Assembly (NCBI RefSeq): GCF_900048895.1
Contig: NZ_LT160639.1
Coordinates: forward strand, 543,524-607,523
DNA from: Neglectibacter timonensis
GTDB taxonomy: Bacteria; Bacillota; Clostridia; Oscillospirales; Acutalibacteraceae
Reading direction: 5' to 3'
DNA: 64,000 bases
Shown here: piece after piece, positions 33,443-44,800 of the stretch
Layout of the letters: every line of letters starts with the position of its first letter
Numbering within the stretch: position 1 is the stretch's first letter
Made by a program: the position numbers and the translations under genes
Notes under the pieces: generated by a model
The model's database searches: none
The model's input: only the letters and a program-made list of their open reading frames with translations
Told to the model about the DNA's origin: nothing

Positions 33443-35241
33443 GAGTAAATGTCCTCCATTTCTTCCCTTCTGCGGCCCGGATCGGAAGCCCGGGAACGGC
33501 CCCGGGATGTGGGCGGCGGATTTCCGCCGCTCCGCGAGCCGTGCTTCGAAGCCCGACGGGCCGCGTAGGTCCGTTCATCCGAAGCCTTCAGAAACGCCAT
33601 CAGCCCCCAGACGGACATCATGCTGGAACCGCCCGCGCTGATAAAAGGCAGCGTCACACCGGTCATGGGCAGCACATCCGTGGCGCCGAACACATTGAGG
33701 CAGGTTTGAAACAGCAGCATTCCCGCCACCGCGCAGGAGGCAATGGAGAAAAACGTGGAACGGCTGCGGGTCACATCGCTGCGGGCATAAAGCGTAAACA
33801 TAGCGATGGCCATCAGCACCACCAGACCCAGCAGCAGGCCCTGCTCCTCACAGAGCAGCCCAAAGACCAGGTCACTGTCCGCTGCGAACACATCGGTCAG
33901 GCAGCCCTCGCCCAGACCCAGGCCGAACATGCCCCCGCTGGCAATATAGGTGAGCACCCGGGTTTGCTGGAAGCCCATGCTGTCCTGTACATGCTCCCAC
34001 ACATGGCCCCAGCCCATAAACCGCTGGGCCACGTAGGGCTTAAATTTCAAAATCAGGAATACGCCCAGAGCCGCGCCCACCAAAATCAACGCAATGGTGC
34101 GCACGCTGCCGGAACGCATAAAGGCGATTATAAGGAAGCAGGCAAAGAAGATCACCGCCGTACCGAAGTCCCGCATGAGGAACAGGCAGCCCATACAGGC
34201 TGCAGCAAAAATCAGGAATTCCGTGATGTTCTTTTTGGTTTGCAGCCTGTCCAGCGTGGAGGTACCCACAAACACAAACGCAATCTTGATGAATTCCGAG
34301 GGCTGAAAACTGAGCGGTCCGATGATAATCCAGTTCCTGGAGCCATTAATATCCTTGCCGATCAGCAGGTTCACCGCAAACAGCAGGATGGCCCCAATGC
34401 CGATATACAGGCGGAACTTTGCCACCCGGTCCATATCGTTCATAAACCAGATGAGAAAACAGAACAGCACAATGCCGATGAGCATGGCGGCGAGCTGGGT
34501 TTTCACCTGGTCGATATCGTTGGCCGCCAGCAGGTTAATTCCGATACCGGAAAGCAGGTAGGCCACGGTCTCAATTTCAAAGCTGACCCGGTGCAGAATC
34601 CTCATGGAGAAGATGTAAAGCCCCCAGCCCATGATTAGCACCGCGCCAAAGGGCACAAACTGCACCGGGGCGAAGCCCCCGTCCTGGAAACAGCCCTGCA
34701 CCGCCATCAGCAGGTGGACCATTGTGGCCACGAACATCAGCTTGAATGGGGAGGCGGCCTCCCGGGAAAAGCCGGTGAATACCCGCCTCTTCACCGGCTC
34801 CGCGTCCGTGTTCCACAAGGTCAGCGTGGTGGAGCCCATGGTGACGCTGTCCCCGATATTGACCACCTTTTTTCCGTCAATCTGTCTGCCGTTGACCAGA
34901 ACGCCGGATTTGGACCCCGTATCGCAGATCACCCAGCCCTCGTCCCGCCTCATGAGCACCGCGTGGTCCCGGGAGGCGGTGGCGTCCGGCAGGTAGATGT
35001 CGCAGCTTTTGCTGCGGCCGATGGAGTTTTCCCAATAGAGCACGGGAAAACGCGTGCCCGACGCCTCGTCCCACAGCATGATGACAGGATCTCGCCTGCG
35101 CTGACCCTTTTTAAAAGAGGTATAGCTGCGCCATACCACATAGAGCGCCAGCACCGGCACGATAATCCTGATGATGAGCAGTACCGCAGGCAAAAGCCCA
35201 GACTGCAAGAATTCCAGTATGATCTCCAAACCTTTTACCAT
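33439..35241 (-). CDS. FHA domain-SEDS (FtsW/RodA/SpoVE) fusion protein
   Basis: The 600-residue protein has one N-terminal membrane helix, a cytoplasmic FHA domain (about 50-135; SIGRSKSCDIYL, SRDHAVL, SKSGVLVNG) that binds phosphothreonine, then about ten SEDS membrane helices (from about 165) with the conserved NxxxGxxG-like and PFISAGGSS blocks. SEDS proteins polymerise lipid II with a class B PBP; the PBP gene follows with a four-base overlap. The FHA fusion suggests control by a Ser/Thr kinase, which is not encoded in the window. A Pro/Arg/Ser-rich cytoplasmic tail ends the protein. Confidence 0.93.
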   Translation of the reverse strand: MVKGLEIILEFLQSGLLPAVLLIIRIIVPVLALYVVWRSYTSFKKGQRRRDPVIMLWDEASGTRFPVLYWENSIGRSKSCDIYLPDATASRDHAVLMRRDEGWVICDTGSKSGVLVNGRQIDGKKVVNIGDSVTMGSTTLTLWNTDAEPVKRRVFTGFSREAASPFKLMFVATMVHLLMAVQGCFQDGGFAPVQFVPFGAVLIMGWGLYIFSMRILHRVSFEIETVAYLLSGIGINLLAANDIDQVKTQLAAMLIGIVLFCFLIWFMNDMDRVAKFRLYIGIGAILLFAVNLLIGKDINGSRNWIIIGPLSFQPSEFIKIAFVFVGTSTLDRLQTKKNITEFLIFAAACMGCLFLMRDFGTAVIFFACFLIIAFMRSGSVRTIALILVGAALGVFLILKFKPYVAQRFMGWGHVWEHVQDSMGFQQTRVLTYIASGGMFGLGLGEGCLTDVFAADSDLVFGLLCEEQGLLLGLVVLMAIAMFTLYARSDVTRSRSTFFSIASCAVAGMLLFQTCLNVFGATDVLPMTGVTLPFISAGGSSMMSVWGLMAFLKASDERTYAARRASKHGSRSGGNPPPTSRGRSRASDPGRRREEMEDIYS

Positions 35242-35335
35242 CCCCTCTGGCCGGCGCTGGACCTACACGGAATAGACCGGCCGCTGCGCCTGGCAGATTC
35301 AGACTTCCGTTTTCTGCGGACAAAGGCCCGCAATC

Positions 35336-36007
35336 CTATTTTAAGGGTACCATGTCGCGGTCCCGCTTATAAATCATCCCGGCTGGCACCAGACCCCGCA
35401 CCATGGAAAGCGGATAGACCCGGGAGCCTCTGCCAATCACTGTGCCCGGGTTCAGCACGCTGTTGCAGCCCACCTCCACATTGTCTCCCAGCATGGCGCC
35501 GAATTTTTTCAGACCGGTCTCTACCCTGCGGAAACCCGCCGCCACAGTGACAAGGGTTTTATCCTGCTTGACATTAGAAGTAACCGCCCCAGCGCCCATA
35601 TGGGATTTGAACCCCAAGATAGAATCCCCCACATAGTTGTAATGGGGCACCTGAACATTGTCAAACAGGATGACGTTCTTCAGCTCTGTGGAATTTCCCA
35701 CCACACAGTGAGCTCCCACCAGGGCATTGCCTCTGATAAACGCACCCGGACGCACCTCGGTTTCAGGCCCGATAATAGCAGGACCTGCAATATAGTTGTT
35801 AGGGTAAATTTTGGCGGATTTTGCAACCCATACCTCGTCTCCCCGCTGTTCATATTCCTCCGGCGGCAGGGCTTTGCCCAGTTCCCGGATAAATCCCCCT
35901 ATTTTCGGCAGGGCTTCCCAGGGGTATTCCGTCTTCTCCAGCAGCGGCCGCGCCGCCGTATGGGTGAGGTCATAAAGATTTGCCGTACGCAGCTCCATCT
36001 GTTCCAT
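35336..36007 (-). CDS. Left-handed beta-helix sugar nucleotidyltransferase-like protein
   Basis: The 223-residue protein starts at MEQMELRTANLYDL with GGAGG nine bases upstream. It contains a short N-terminal segment found in GlmU-like proteins and then hexapeptide repeats (AIIGPETEVRPGAFIRG, VVGNSTELKNVIL) forming a left-handed beta-helix; the pyrophosphorylase domain is absent. It is the type often annotated as UDP-N-acetylglucosamine pyrophosphorylase-related. Acetyltransferase or scaffold roles are possible. It lies 94 bp upstream of the FHA-SEDS gene on the same strand. Confidence 0.82.
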   Translation of the reverse strand: MEQMELRTANLYDLTHTAARPLLEKTEYPWEALPKIGGFIRELGKALPPEEYEQRGDEVWVAKSAKIYPNNYIAGPAIIGPETEVRPGAFIRGNALVGAHCVVGNSTELKNVILFDNVQVPHYNYVGDSILGFKSHMGAGAVTSNVKQDKTLVTVAAGFRRVETGLKKFGAMLGDNVEVGCNSVLNPGTVIGRGSRVYPLSMVRGLVPAGMIYKRDRDMVPLK

Positions 36008-36135
36008 CGCTAGTTTCCTCCAAACTGGCCGGCTTCGGGCAGGTTGCAGCCGCCGTTTCAAAGCCGGAATCTGCGGTTATTATAGCATACGGGAGAGGAA
36101 AAAAACAGAATATTTTCTTACGTTTTCCTGTCCCG

Positions 36136-36168
36136 AAAAAAACAGAGGGCGGACTGCGTCCGCCCTCT
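36136..36168 (-). terminator. Terminator of the secA-lipoprotein unit
   Basis: An 11-bp GC-rich stem (36144-36154 with 36158-36168) is followed on the minus strand by G and seven Ts. Confidence 0.85.
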
Positions 36169-36176
36169 TTTCGCCT

Positions 36177-36995
36177 CTATTTGGTCAGGTAGACCACGGT
36201 CTTGTCAATCATGCCGATCTGATTCATATCGAGCTGGAGCTCACCGGCCTCCGTCTGCAGAATTTCCAGAGAGATGGTGATTGTTTTATCGGCGTCTGCA
36301 TAGGAGATTTTATCCGTCTCCGTCTTACAGAAGGCAATGGCTTTTTCCACATACAGCTCATTTGGATCCACAGTTTTTGCCGGAGGCTGAGAGCTTTCCG
36401 CAGAGGATTCAGAAGACTCCGTCTCCTCTTCCCAGCTTTCTTCGTCCTCGCCGTAGCCGTCGTAATCATCCCCGTAGCCGTCAGACTCTCCGGAATCCTC
36501 CGAACTATCCTCCGAGGAAGTGTTGCTGCGGTTTTGCGCAATGGCTTCGTCCTGGGCCTCAGTCTTCAACTTCGCAAGCTCAGCGGTCCTGTTTTGAAAA
36601 TTGATGATGGGGCGGATTTCCACTTCAATATAATAACCCTTATCGGTCTTCTGCTCTTCCTTCACGGTATACTGGGTCTGCCGATACACCGTGCGCATAA
36701 CCTCCTGCAGTTCCTGCAGCTGTTCTTCATTGGGGTATAGGCCATAGGTATTGCAAAACAACACCGCCGCATTTTCTACGGTATCTGTATTATTCTGCTG
36801 AGCAGCTGTTTTTGTAGCGCCCGTGATGGACATAAATTCCTCATTTTCCTGATGATAGCTGCTGTCAAGCAGCGCTTTCACATATCCCGATACATCATAA
36901 TCCGCAAAGCCAGGTATCGGAATTGCGCAGCCCGAAAGGCTCACAGCCAGAACTACGGCCAGCAAAAGCGCCGGCAGCCTTTTTCGTAAGGTCAT
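36177..36995 (-). CDS. Lipoprotein of unknown function
   Basis: The 272-residue protein starts at MTLRKRLPALLLAVVLA with GGAG eight bases upstream and has lipobox LSGC, so it is anchored outside the membrane. The body is helical, then a low-complexity Ser/Glu/Asp/Gly/Tyr-rich linker (about 165-215) leads to a C-terminal domain ending at a strong terminator. I do not recognise a catalytic family. It follows secA by 45 bp, and may therefore be co-expressed with it. Confidence 0.85.
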   Translation of the reverse strand: MTLRKRLPALLLAVVLAVSLSGCAIPIPGFADYDVSGYVKALLDSSYHQENEEFMSITGATKTAAQQNNTDTVENAAVLFCNTYGLYPNEEQLQELQEVMRTVYRQTQYTVKEEQKTDKGYYIEVEIRPIINFQNRTAELAKLKTEAQDEAIAQNRSNTSSEDSSEDSGESDGYGDDYDGYGEDEESWEEETESSESSAESSQPPAKTVDPNELYVEKAIAFCKTETDKISYADADKTITISLEILQTEAGELQLDMNQIGMIDKTVVYLTK

Positions 36996-37040
36996 ATGCT
37001 CCACTCCAAATCTCACATCCTCAAGCCTTTGTCATGCCCG

Positions 37041-39791
37041 TCACTCATCCCGGCCGCAGCACTTTTTGTACTTGAGCCCGCTGCCACAGGGACAGGGATC
37101 ATTCCGGCCCGGCTTTTTCTGCTTGTGAACCGGCTGCTTCTTCACCGTTTCATCTCCGCCGGTACTGGCGCCGGTCTCTTTCGCCACCTTTTCCCGTTTC
37201 GGCGGTTCCTTGGTACGAAGCCGTACGGTCAGGATCATCTTCGCCGTGTTTTCCCGGATGGTCTCGATCATACTGTCAAACATGTCGGAACCCTCGATGC
37301 GGTACTCCACCACAGGATCCCGCTGGCCATAGGCACGCAGGCGGATTCCATCCTGAAGCTGCTCCATAGCGTCGATATGGTCCATCCATTCCTGGTCCAC
37401 GTTGCGCAGCAGCACCACGCGCTCCACTTCCCTCATAATGGGGGAGGTGAATTCCTGCTCCCGCTTCTCATAGAGCGCGGCGGCGTCCTTTTTCAATTCT
37501 TCCACCACATAGTCAGGTTCCAGATCTTCGATTTCTGCCCTGGTGAATTTCAGGTCATCCTCATCGATGAGCCAGCCCATATAGTGCTCCCGCAGGCCGT
37601 TGAGATCCCAGTCGTCATGGGGCACGTCGGCAGGCAGGAAAATGCTCACGTTCTTTTCGATGGCTCCCTCGATCATTTTCATGATCGAATCCTTCATGTT
37701 CTCCCCATTGAGCACCTGGTCGCGCTGGCTGTAAATCTTCTCACGCTGCATGTTCATTACATCGTCATACTGCAGCACGTTCTTCCGGATGCCGAAGTTG
37801 CGGCTTTCCACCTTACGCTGGGCGCTTTCGATGGAATTAGAAACCATGCCGGCCTCGATGGGCACATCGTCCTCAATCTTCATGCGGTCCATCAGGGCCT
37901 GAATTTTCTCGCCGCCGAACAGGCGCATCAAGTCGTCCTCCAGGGAAATGTAGAACCGGCTCTTACCGGGATCTCCCTGACGGCCCGCACGGCCGCGCAG
38001 CTGGTTGTCAATCCGGCGGGATTCGTGCCGCTCTGTGCCGATGATGTAGAGGCCGCCCAGTTTTTTCACCTCTTCGGCTTCCGGAGCAATTTCTTTCTTG
38101 TATTTCTGGTTAAGCGCGGCGAAAGTTTCCCTGGCGTTCAGGATTTCCTCATTGTCCATATGGCTGTAGGCGGTGGCCTCCACCAGCATTTCCTCATCGA
38201 AGCCCTGCTTGCGCATCTCCGCCTTGGCCATAAATTCCGCGTTGCCGCCCAGCAGAATATCGGTGCCGCGTCCAGCCATGTTGGTGGCGATGGTTACAGC
38301 CCCCTTGCGGCCCGCCTGCGCGATGATCTGGGCTTCTTTTTCGTGGTATTTGGCATTGAGCACTTCGTGCTTGACGCCCTTTTGCTTCAGCATCTTGCTG
38401 AGCATTTCTGATTTTTCAATGGTGATGGTGCCCACCAGCACGGGCTGCCCCTTCTGATGATGCTCCACAATGTCCTCGATTACGGCGTCGAACTTGGCCT
38501 TCTGGGTCTTGTAGACCATGTCTGCGCAGTCCTCACGGATCATGGGACGGTTGGTGGGGATTTCCACCACATCCAGCTTGTAAATTTCGGAGAATTCCTC
38601 CTGCTCGGTCATGGCCGTGCCGGTCATACCGGAGAGTTTATCGTAAAGGCGGAAATAATTCTGGAAGGTGATGGTGGCAAGGGTTTTGCTCTCCCTGGCT
38701 ACCTCCACGCCCTCCTTGGCCTCGATCGCCTGGTGCAGGCCCTCGTTATACCGGCGGCCGTACATCAGACGGCCGGTGAACTCGTCGACAATGATCACCT
38801 CGCCGTCCTTGACCACGTAATCCTGGTCCCGGTGCATGATGCCCCAGGCGCGGATCGCCTGGTTCACATGGTGCTGGATGGTGATGTTGTCGGAATCCGT
38901 CAGGTTTTCAATGCCGAAAAATTCCTCTGCTTTCTTCACACCCCTGCGGGTGAGGGAGCAGGTCTTCAGCTTTTCATTGACAATATAATCATATTCCTTA
39001 TAGAGCTCGTCGTTGTCTTCCTTGTCGTCGGTTTCCTTGACCCGGATGGGCTTCAGGGTTCTGGCAAAAGCATTGGCCCGGCCATACAGGTCGGTGGACT
39101 TGTCTCCCTGGCCGGAAATAATCAGCGGCGTACGGGCCTCGTCGATGAGGATGGAGTCCACCTCGTCCACCACGGCGTAATGGTGGCCCCGCTGCACCTT
39201 GTTCTCCTTATAGATTACCATGTTGTCGCGCAGGTAATCGAAGCCCATCTCATTGTTGGTACCGTAGGTGATATCGCAGGCGTAGGCTTCCTTCTTTTCC
39301 TTGGAATCCATCCCGGTGAGCGCCAGGCCCACAGACATTCCCAAAAAGTTGAACACGCGGGCCATCATTTCGCCCTGGTATTTGGCCAAGTATTCGTTGA
39401 CCGTGACCACGTGCACGCCCTTGCCAGTCAAGGCGTTGAGATAGACGGGCTGGGCCAGCGTAAAGGTTTTTCCTTCACCGGTCTTCATCTCGGCAATCCG
39501 GCCCTGATGGAGGATGATGCCGCCCTGAATCTGTACCGGAAACAAACGGATAGAGAGCACCCGGTCCATCGCCTCACGGCAGGCCGCGAAAGCGTCGGGC
39601 AAAATATTGTCCAGCGTCTCCCCTTTTTCGAGACGTTCCCTGAGCAAGGGGGTCTGTCTCTTGAGCTCTTCGTCGCTCATGGCCCGGTACTTGTCCTCCA
39701 GGCCCAAAACTGCATCCACCTGAGATTGGATGCGCTTGAGTTCCCTCTTGCTGTAATTTCCGAAAAATCTGCTCAGAATGTTGTTCGCCAT
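37041..39791 (-). CDS. secA: Preprotein translocase ATPase SecA
   Basis: The 916-residue motor shows Walker A in [10 protein letters not shown] (about 100), the [15 protein letters not shown] block, the preprotein crosslinking domain, the second motor domain ([10 protein letters not shown]) and a C-terminal zinc-binding SEC-C tail ([16 protein letters not shown]). It drives secreted proteins, including the lipoproteins and LPQTG protein here, through SecYEG. It has a sigma-A promoter at 39901-39930. Confidence 0.98.
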   Translation of the reverse strand: MANNILSRFFGNYSKRELKRIQSQVDAVLGLEDKYRAMSDEELKRQTPLLRERLEKGETLDNILPDAFAACREAMDRVLSIRLFPVQIQGGIILHQGRIAEMKTGEGKTFTLAQPVYLNALTGKGVHVVTVNEYLAKYQGEMMARVFNFLGMSVGLALTGMDSKEKKEAYACDITYGTNNEMGFDYLRDNMVIYKENKVQRGHHYAVVDEVDSILIDEARTPLIISGQGDKSTDLYGRANAFARTLKPIRVKETDDKEDNDELYKEYDYIVNEKLKTCSLTRRGVKKAEEFFGIENLTDSDNITIQHHVNQAIRAWGIMHRDQDYVVKDGEVIIVDEFTGRLMYGRRYNEGLHQAIEAKEGVEVARESKTLATITFQNYFRLYDKLSGMTGTAMTEQEEFSEIYKLDVVEIPTNRPMIREDCADMVYKTQKAKFDAVIEDIVEHHQKGQPVLVGTITIEKSEMLSKMLKQKGVKHEVLNAKYHEKEAQIIAQAGRKGAVTIATNMAGRGTDILLGGNAEFMAKAEMRKQGFDEEMLVEATAYSHMDNEEILNARETFAALNQKYKKEIAPEAEEVKKLGGLYIIGTERHESRRIDNQLRGRAGRQGDPGKSRFYISLEDDLMRLFGGEKIQALMDRMKIEDDVPIEAGMVSNSIESAQRKVESRNFGIRKNVLQYDDVMNMQREKIYSQRDQVLNGENMKDSIMKMIEGAIEKNVSIFLPADVPHDDWDLNGLREHYMGWLIDEDDLKFTRAEIEDLEPDYVVEELKKDAAALYEKREQEFTSPIMREVERVVLLRNVDQEWMDHIDAMEQLQDGIRLRAYGQRDPVVEYRIEGSDMFDSMIETIRENTAKMILTVRLRTKEPPKREKVAKETGASTGGDETVKKQPVHKQKKPGRNDPCPCGSGLKYKKCCGRDE

Positions 39792-39900
39792 TTGGATACT
39801 CGCCTTTCCCTCTATTTAGATTCGGCCGTTTCCGGTTTCTTTCCGTCCTATGAGGCTGTAGTTTTTCAGCCCGGAGCAGCTCCGCGCATAAATATGCTGT

Positions 39901-39930
39901 ATTATAGCACGTTTTCCCGTCCGATTGCAA
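39901..39930 (-). promoter_or_regulatory. secA promoter
   Basis: On the minus strand TTGCAA (39925-39930) and perfect TATAAT (39901-39906) are 18 bp apart, giving a leader of about 100 nt. Confidence 0.7.
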
Positions 39931-40004
39931 GAAGAGCCACATTTTGTTTACAAATGCACGGCCCTCTTTTCCTCTCCTATCTTCCCATTTTCTCTGAAAT
40001 CTGC

Positions 40005-40249
40005 TATACTATGCTAATGCCCGCACGGCGGGCCATGTTTGAAAGCTTTGATCCGGACCGTGGAGAAAGCGGGAAGTGTTCCCTTCTTTTCCATCGGAAG
40101 CTTAAAACAAGATATGAGCCCCGTCGGTTTTCCGATTCCGGACGGGGCAGCCTCTGTCTCCGGAAAGAACGCATTCCCCTTTCAGAATGTCATTCTTTCT
40201 GTGTTGGCCGGATTGGGAATCGAGATTCTGACAGAACAGGAAGGATTCA
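40005..40249 (+). other. Long structured 5' leader candidate of the MATE gene
   Basis: A TATACT -10-like hexamer (40005-40010) precedes about 235 nt without a convincing gene. Several stems can be drawn: AAGCTT arms around 40043/40096, a GGGAA/TTCCC stem near 40070, CCCCGTC/GACGGGG (near 40120-40147) and CATTC/GAATG with AAAGAA/TTCTTT (40167-40198). It could be a regulatory RNA or riboswitch, but I could not match it to a known class; in particular no T-box or fluoride motif was recognised. Confidence 0.35.
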
Positions 40250-41629
40250 ATGGAAGAAAGAGAACTGAGCCAAAACAAAATGGGAACCGCACGCATGTTT
40301 CCCCTCATCCTGTCCATGGCTGTACCCGCTATGTTTTCCATGCTGGTACAGGCCCTGTATAATATTGTGGACAGCTATTTCGTCTCCCAGGTCAGCGAAA
40401 AGGGGTTAGCCGCCATCTCTTTGGCCTTTCCCATCCAGAACCTGCTGATCGCTTTCGGCGTAGGCACCGCAGTGGGCGTCACCTCCCTCATCTCCCGCAG
40501 GCTGGGCCAGGGCAGGCAGGACGAGGCCGATAGCGCTGCAACGCACGGCATCCTTCTGAGCCTGTGCACTTATGTATTATTCGCCCTGTACGGCGCCTTT
40601 TTCACAACGCCCTTCTTCCGGATGTTCGAATCTGATCCGGAAATTGTGCAGATGGGAGACACTTACATCTCCATCTGCTGTATTTTCTCCTTCGGGCTTT
40701 TTGTGGAAATTTCGCTGGAAAAGATCCTTCAGGCCACCGGCAATATGATCTGGCCCATGATCTTCCAACTGGTGGGAGCGGTGAGCAACATCATTCTGGA
40801 CCCCATCCTCATCTTCGGCATGTTCGGCATGCCTGCCATGGGCGTGGCAGGCGCAGCGATTGCTACGGTGGGCGGGCAGATCATTGCCATGATTTTCAGC
40901 ATCGTGGTGGTGGTCCTTCGGGAGCACGCCGTCCGCATCACCTTCCGGGGCTTCCGGCCGCATTGGCGCACCGTCAGGGATATCTACACCGTGGGTCTGC
41001 CCGCTATTGTCATGCAGTCCATCGGCACAGTGATGACCATGGCCCTCAACGGGATTCTCTCCGCCTTCTCCACGGCCGCCTATACGGTGTTCGGTCTCTA
41101 CTTCAAGCTGCAGTCCTTCGTCTTTATGCCGGTATTCGGTTTGACCCAGGGCCTGATGCCCATCATGGGCTACAACTACGGCGCACGGAACAAGAAGCGC
41201 CTGCTCTCCGCCCTGAAGCAGGGCTGCGTCATCGCCCTTATCATTATGACGCTGGGCCTGCTGGTTTTCCTGCTGTTCCCCGCCCAGCTGCTGGGCATTT
41301 TCAACGCCTCCCGGGAGCTGTTGGAAATCGGCGTCCCCGCGCTGCGCATTATCGCCTCCTGCTTCCTCTTCGCCGCGCTGGGCATTGTGAGTTCCACCCT
41401 GTTCCAAGCGGTTGGCAGAGGCGTATACAGCCTGATCGTCTCCCTGATGCGCCAGCTGGTGGTTCTAGTGCCCGCCGCATGGGTGCTGGCCAGAATCACA
41501 GGAGAAGTAAACGCCGTCTGGTGGGCCTTCCCCATCGCGGAGGTCTTTTCCCTGATCGCCAGCATCTTCCTGTTCCTGCGGCTTTACCGAAAGGAAATCC
41601 GCGTTTTGGAAACGGCGAGAGAACGCTGA
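40250..41629 (+). CDS. MATE-family multidrug/cation efflux transporter 1
   Basis: The 459-residue membrane protein has twelve predicted helices in two related halves, beginning GTARMFPLILSMAVPAMFSM, with typical MATE features such as DSYFVSQV and EGLMP-like GLTQGLMPIMGYNYGA. It exports drugs or metabolites using a sodium or proton gradient. ATG at 40250 has AGGAAGGA upstream. A terminator follows. Confidence 0.95.
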   Translation: MEERELSQNKMGTARMFPLILSMAVPAMFSMLVQALYNIVDSYFVSQVSEKGLAAISLAFPIQNLLIAFGVGTAVGVTSLISRRLGQGRQDEADSAATHGILLSLCTYVLFALYGAFFTTPFFRMFESDPEIVQMGDTYISICCIFSFGLFVEISLEKILQATGNMIWPMIFQLVGAVSNIILDPILIFGMFGMPAMGVAGAAIATVGGQIIAMIFSIVVVVLREHAVRITFRGFRPHWRTVRDIYTVGLPAIVMQSIGTVMTMALNGILSAFSTAAYTVFGLYFKLQSFVFMPVFGLTQGLMPIMGYNYGARNKKRLLSALKQGCVIALIIMTLGLLVFLLFPAQLLGIFNASRELLEIGVPALRIIASCFLFAALGIVSSTLFQAVGRGVYSLIVSLMRQLVVLVPAAWVLARITGEVNAVWWAFPIAEVFSLIASIFLFLRLYRKEIRVLETARER

Positions 41630-41647
41630 ACGTTCTTCCTGCCGCCC

Positions 41648-41682
41648 GCCCTCTCCGGACAATCGCCGGAGAGGGCATTTTT
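41648..41682 (+). terminator. Terminator after MATE 1
   Basis: An 11-bp stem (41648-41658 with 41666-41676) is followed by ATTTTTG. Confidence 0.85.
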
Positions 41683-41888
41683 GTTGATTTTTTGTTCATT
41701 TTACAAATTGTAGATCTATGTTATCCGGCGACATAATTTTCCCCTTGGAAGCCCGGCTTTCGCACGAAATTTGACCTTTCTCTCACATGCGCTCTCTCGA
41801 TTCTGCCTTGAAAAAGTTATAGAATGTTCACATGATAGAATTTTGTCAAACTATGGATTTGCACGATTGAGAAAGGGTACCCGAAACT

Positions 41889-44800
41889 ATGAAAAAGCGA
41901 CTGCACCGATTTGAAAAAAAGAGCCTGCGCGGTTCTCAAAAACTTCTGGTCTGTTTGCTGGCGGCGCTTCTCCTGCTGCCCGGCAGCTTATTTTCCGCCC
42001 TGGGGGCGGACTCGGCCCCGGCAGGCACGTTCTCCGGGGTTTCCTCCCCTGCGGAGCCGGAAGCCGGCCCGACAGACAGCCCGGAGGGCGCCCCGCTGCC
42101 CACCCCTTACCCTGAAGTTTCTCTGGTTCCGGCGTCCTCCGCGACGCCGGAACCGGATGGCGATACGCCATCCGAAACGGCCAGCCCCTCCCCGGCGCCC
42201 GACGGGGCTTCGCCCAATCCCTCCGCCGCGCCGGAAGGAACGCCCGGCGCTTCGCCCTCGGTTTCTCCGGAGGGTTCGGCCGCCCCTTCTCCCACGCCGG
42301 ACGCAGCCGTGACGCCCTCACCCGAAGTTTCCCCGTCCCCCGTTCAGCCTGCGGCGGAAAACGCACTGCAGGGCCTGCTGGCAGGAATCGCGCTGCTGAA
42401 GGGGGATGGGCAGGAGCATAACATGGATGAATTTGGATTGACAGGTAGTCTTCGCCTTTCTGAAGACCAAGAGCTATCCTCCCCGGTCACACTGCCCTTG
42501 GACACAGAATTCCAAATGTGGTACGAGTTTGACCTCACTCAAGAGGAAGCCAACTCGATTGACCCAGCAGCCAGGTACTATTTGACTCTTCCGGAAAATC
42601 TCAAATGGGTCGGCGACAGCCCGACGGAAGGCAAGCCGCTGACAGCCCAGGGTTCAAATGTGGTCTTTGCCTATCTGTTCTACCACCAAGCAACGCCTGG
42701 CGACAGCAAAAACGCTTATATTCAATTCGTAGGAGATGAAGATGACCATTTTGCTTTTGGAGACCTTACCGGCGGATACGTATATCTGGACTGCTCTTTG
42801 AACGAAGAAGCCGTGGGCGACAAGGAATCTATCGTCATCCAGATAGGAGATAAGGAATATAAAATTTACATAGAGGATAACGCCAAATCGAACCCCGCTT
42901 TGGGAAAAACCGGATCTTTCAGTGACACCGAAAACCGGTTTGACTGGACTGTCACCTATACTTACAGCGATGGGGACAAAGTATTCTCCGGCCCTATCAC
43001 CTTTACAGATTCCTTTACCGGCAGCCACACCTATGTTCCGGGTACTTTTTCATTGGACAACACTCCGGTCAATGATGAGGACCTGACTGTAACTCCTGAA
43101 GGAATTGCCTACAAGCTACCTGCCTATTCCGAACCGGAAGGAGGACCCCAAACCGGCTTCGACCCAACGGTGGCTCATACGTTTTCCTATCAAACCACCC
43201 TCACCAATGACGCGGTACGGACCGGAACCGAAGTGACCGCAAAAAATTCCGCTTCCCTTTCCGATTCTTCCTCGCCTGTGAATAAAATTACCGCCGACGC
43301 TACGGCGACAGGGAAAGCAAAGCCCTGGATCATGAAAACCGGCGTCTACAATTCCGTTCAAAAACAAATAGACTGGATCATCGAGGTCAACACAAACGAC
43401 CGCAGATTACGAGATCTGATTCTCTATGACAGCATCCCCGAGGGCCTAACCTTGATCCCTGGTACCTTTTTGGTCAATGATGTCTCCGCTGCTCCCGATT
43501 CGAGTGGCGAGGATCTCACAGGAAAAGATTATACCTTTTCCTATCAGTTGTTTACAACCGCGCTTGAACCCGCCGTTCAAACCTACACCATTCAATATAC
43601 TACCAGTGTAGACAAACCGGACGGACGGCCCGATGAAATGTTGGAAAATGAAGCCTGGCTGTCTTTCACCTGGATAGGCGGCGGAATCGACGGTACTGAT
43701 GAGCCGATGTATCCCTCTGTTTCCAAGTATCCGGACGTACCGGATGATCTGCTTCAAAAAGAAGGCGAATACGACCCCGCTACTCATGAAATCACATGGA
43801 CCGTGACCGTAAATCCAGAAAAGGTGAATTTTAAGTCCGGCACCATTACAGACGACTTGAGCGATCTCGGCCAAACCTATGTCGATAATAGTTTTTCTGC
43901 TGAGGATAGTGGACTGATTCAGTTGGACATTAATGATTCAACCAATAAATTTCTCACGATTACAGTTGGCGAGTTAGGGACTGATTCTTCCACGTTTACT
44001 TTCAAAACCACCGTAGACGAGCCCGAGGATTTTGCCAACAACAAGACCACCACCTATAAGAACCGTGCCGACATGGAGGCCACCATCGTGCTGGAAAACG
44101 GCTCTGAAATGGAAGTGCCCACCTCCGCCCTTGGCGAGGTTAAGGTCGTAAGCAACGTTTTGAAAAAGGCTTTCGTGTCCTATGATTATGCCACTCACGA
44201 AATCACCTGGAAGCTCACGGTTAATGAGAATAAAATGCCACTGGAAAACGTGGTTTTAACGGATACGCTTCCCGCTGAACAAACGCCGGTTTTGGAAAAA
44301 ATCACAGTAACCTCCGACAATGCGGAAGAGATAACAGTCCAAAATTCCTTCGACGAGACCACGCGAGCCTTAAAAATAGAGCTTGGCAGCCTGAATACGA
44401 AGGTGGAGGTCATCTACGTAACCATACTGGATGCCGACAAAATCGAAAATGTATTCCCTAGTATTTCGATAGAATCCAAAAATTCAGTTAAGCTGACCCG
44501 CAAGAACTATGATGACGTATCTGCTTCCAGCACCGCTAAAATTCCCAATAAGCTTTTAACCAAAAGCGGAATAAAAAACGCAGAAGAGGAACACATCGAT
44601 TATACCGTCGTCATCAACCCAAATGAGCTGAGACTGGCGGAAGGCTGCAACAGAATTGTGGATCAATTATCTTCCGGCCTTCTGTTGGATCAAAGCACAG
44701 TGGAGCTTTCTGCCGCGACAGTTGATGAGAAAGGAAACTTAGCCAAAGGGGATCCATGCAATTCAGATTCCTGGGCTTGGGAATACGACGCGCAAAACCG

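Noticed and set aside
40005-40249. T-box, fluoride or guanidine riboswitch before MATE 1
   Set aside because: Searched by eye for the T-box antiterminator core and the fluoride and guanidine core motifs; none was found, so only a generic structured leader is reported.
38457-40268. 603-codon open frame opposite secA and through its promoter
   Set aside because: It is antisense to secA, crosses the secA promoter and has no recognisable family features.
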